Assembly (NCBI RefSeq): GCF_000331735.1
Contig: NC_020126.1
Coordinates: 2,976,001 to 3,040,000 of the forward strand
Origin: Myxococcus stipitatus DSM 14675
GTDB taxonomy: Bacteria; Myxococcota; Myxococcia; Myxococcales; Myxococcaceae
Reading direction: 5' to 3'
Length of the DNA stretch: 64,000 bases
The notes below the pieces were generated by a model. That model was not told the DNA's origin and ran no database searches. It was given only the letters and a program-made list of their open reading frames with translations. Positions 62,336 through 64,000 of the stretch are shown piece after piece; within the stretch, counting starts at the first letter, position 1; each line of letters begins with the position of its first letter. Made by a program: the position numbers and the translations under genes.

Positions 62336-63859
62336 TCAGGCGGCCTCCCGGCCGGGTCGCAGCTCCGCGTCCACCTCGGCCCCCAGCCGAGACACCCACC
62401 CTGGCAGGCTCTCGACGTCCGCTTGTGTGGTGTTGTTGTTCACGATGCAGACGCGGAGGACGGTCATCCCTTCCACCTCCGTGTGAGAGGGATACGCGAG
62501 GCCACCGCGCTGCAATCGCAGGAGGACCTGCTTGTTCAGCGTGTTGAGGTAGTCGCGATGGGCGGCTGTGTCCGCCGCGAGGTCCTCCGGCACATAGCGG
62601 AACGTGGTGATGCTCAGGTTCTGCGTCAGGGCCTGGAGCCGAGGCTCGGCGCCGACCCGGGCATGCAGATGGCGTGCGAGCCGGATGTCGTCGCCAATCA
62701 TCCGCGCGTAGCCGGACTTGCCCTCGCGTTGCAGGCACAGGCGGACCTTGAGCGCGCGCAGGCCCCGCGTCGTCTGCGGGCCCAGGTCCCGGAGCTGGAG
62801 CGTCTCCGGTCCACCGAGGAGCGTCTGCTCATCGCTGGTCGCGTAATAGGCCGCGCCCTGGTGGAACGTGTCGTAGAGCACGCGTCGGTCCCGCGTCAGC
62901 AGACACCCGACATCCGCGGGGATGTACATCCACTTGTGCGGGTCGATGACCACCGAGTCCGCGAAGCGCAGCGCCAGCAGCTCCGAGGGCGCGTCCGGTG
63001 ACAGCACGGCGAAGCCACCGTAGGCCCCGTCGACATGGAACCAGAGCCCGTGACGCTCGCAGAGGGCGGCAATCTCGGGCAGCGCATCCACCGCGCCCGT
63101 GCCCGTCGTCCCCGCCGTCGCGACGACCATGAAGGGCTTGTGGCCGGCCCTCAGGTCCGCCTGGATTCGCTCCTCCAGCTCCGCGACCCGCATGCGCCCA
63201 TCCCGGTCCGTGCCCACCTTCCGGAGGGCCCGGGAGCCGAGCCCGCAGATGTTGACCGCGGAGAGGATGCTCGTGTGCGACTCGCCACTGGCATACAGGC
63301 ACAGCCGCTCCCCGGCTCCTCCCGTCACGCCCTCGCCGCGCACGTCCCAGCCCGCGCGGGCGTGCAGCGCGGCGCGCACCGCGACCAGGTTCGCCAGGGA
63401 GCCACCGCCCAGGAACAACCCACCACAGTCCGTGGGAAAGCCCACCAGCCGCGCGAGCCAGCGCACCGTCTGTGCTTCCATCGACACGGTGATGGCGCAG
63501 GTGGGGTAGCTGGTGACGGGCGGGTTGACGACCGCGGCGAGCAGGTCCGCCAGGGCCCCCATGGGACTGGGGGAGCCCATGATGTACGCCCAGAAGCGAG
63601 GGTGCGCCGTGGAGACGGCGTTCTGCGTCAGCAGCGAGAAGGCCCGCCCCAGCACGTGCTCGGACGGCGAGCCCTCCTCCGGGAACGGGTCCTCCGCCAG
63701 CAGGTCCTTGATGCGTGAGGCCGACTGCTCGGAGCGGATGGGCTGCTCGCGCAGTCCCTCCAGATAGTCCCCGAGCTGGTCGATGAGCTGATGCCCCAGC
63801 GTCCGGAACTCGGTGGCGGACAAGGCGGCACTGTCGGAGCGCCCCCGGGGGTCTGTCAC
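62336..63859 (-). CDS. group II PLP-dependent decarboxylase
   Basis: 507 residues of the aromatic-amino-acid / glutamate / tyrosine decarboxylase class. Motifs: RFWAYIMGSPSPMGALAD for the active-site loop, SMEAQTVRWL, GGSLANLVAVRAAL, VATAGTTGTGAVDAL, HVDGAYGG and the Schiff-base Lys309 in DPHKWMYIP. It forms amines from amino acids; the exact substrate cannot be read from sequence. GTG 63859 overlaps the stop of the gene upstream (GTGA), so the two are coupled. Confidence 0.9.
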   Translation of the reverse strand: MTDPRGRSDSAALSATEFRTLGHQLIDQLGDYLEGLREQPIRSEQSASRIKDLLAEDPFPEEGSPSEHVLGRAFSLLTQNAVSTAHPRFWAYIMGSPSPMGALADLLAAVVNPPVTSYPTCAITVSMEAQTVRWLARLVGFPTDCGGLFLGGGSLANLVAVRAALHARAGWDVRGEGVTGGAGERLCLYASGESHTSILSAVNICGLGSRALRKVGTDRDGRMRVAELEERIQADLRAGHKPFMVVATAGTTGTGAVDALPEIAALCERHGLWFHVDGAYGGFAVLSPDAPSELLALRFADSVVIDPHKWMYIPADVGCLLTRDRRVLYDTFHQGAAYYATSDEQTLLGGPETLQLRDLGPQTTRGLRALKVRLCLQREGKSGYARMIGDDIRLARHLHARVGAEPRLQALTQNLSITTFRYVPEDLAADTAAHRDYLNTLNKQVLLRLQRGGLAYPSHTEVEGMTVLRVCIVNNNTTQADVESLPGWVSRLGAEVDAELRPGREAA

Positions 63860-64000
63860 GGGCTCGCCTCCGCGGCCTTGGCCAGCTCCGCGGCGACCGC
63901 GTTGGCGCCGGCGGTGATGAACGCCTCCAGGTAGTCGGTGGCCAGGTGGGCCTTCATCAGCCGGACGAGCTCCGCCTTCGCCGCGTCATCCAGGGTGGGG
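63856..64000 (-). CDS. C-terminal end of unknown gene (runs off right edge)
   Basis: The last 47 codons before a TGA at 63858-63856: an Ala-rich helical C-terminus (AELVRLMKAHLATDYLEAF, AGANAVAAELAKAAEASP). It overlaps the decarboxylase GTG by four bases, so it is upstream in the same operon. Too short to assign a family. Confidence 0.6.
   Translation of the reverse strand, partial: PTLDDAAKAELVRLMKAHLATDYLEAFITAGANAVAAELAKAAEASP

Overview
The window is high-GC DNA whose gene content points to a myxobacterium of the Myxococcaceae (Myxococcus, Corallococcus or a close relative). The evidence is many lipoproteins, a MYXO-CTERM-type C-terminus, delta-60 repeat and OmpA/TSP3 proteins, an ECF sigma/caspase operon, and a tmRNA whose tag reads ANDNVELALAA. 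The genus is an inference. No CRISPR array, tRNA or rRNA was found.

Layout. Positions 1-11,100 are ordinary chromosome: the 5' part of purC, a lipoprotein, a small zinc-finger-like protein, an HtrA protease, a CFI-box protein translationally coupled to a TlpA thioredoxin, an OmpA/TSP3 outer-membrane protein and a coupled M16 protease pair. At 11,318-11,680 lies ssrA (tmRNA). Its 3' end and terminator (76 bp) are repeated at 13,977-14,052, enclosing a lower-GC 2.3-kb insert with a secreted phospholipase-A2-like protein and a Cys-rich lipoprotein. A third partial copy at 14,452 is fused to an IS21 istA fragment, so the ssrA 3' end looks like a used integration site.

Positions 15,417-19,323 hold a three-gene vWA/PP2C/kinase operon (TerY-P-type triad) without ter genes. 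A YIP1 membrane protein flanked by a 69-bp imperfect repeat, a truncated MYXO-CTERM gene, a hemolysin-III-like gene and an IS3 transposase remnant follow. Positions 23,605-35,924 are a four-gene operon matching class 1 DISARM anti-phage defence (drmD, drmMI, drmA, drmB) with no drmC beside it. After a delta-60 repeat lipoprotein comes a 1593-residue protein (37,790-42,571) that combines a cold-shock-like domain, a P-loop ATPase, a protein-kinase domain and a C-terminal RNxxxH (HEPN-like) motif. This is the best candidate for an undescribed defence or stress protein here.

From 42,899 on: a signal peptidase I homologue without its catalytic lysine; small lipoproteins; a coupled ECF sigma / membrane anti-sigma-like / caspase-like operon; a 54-residue Cys-rich secreted peptide overlapping a Cys-rich membrane protein; a trypsin-fold protein that has lost its catalytic serine; a di-haem cytochrome-c-peroxidase-like lipoprotein; a divergent VOC/TetR pair with a perfect 15-bp operator-like palindrome; a large M16 protease; a menorin (FAM151)-like protein; three small DUF-type proteins; and a group II PLP decarboxylase coupled to a partial gene at the right edge.
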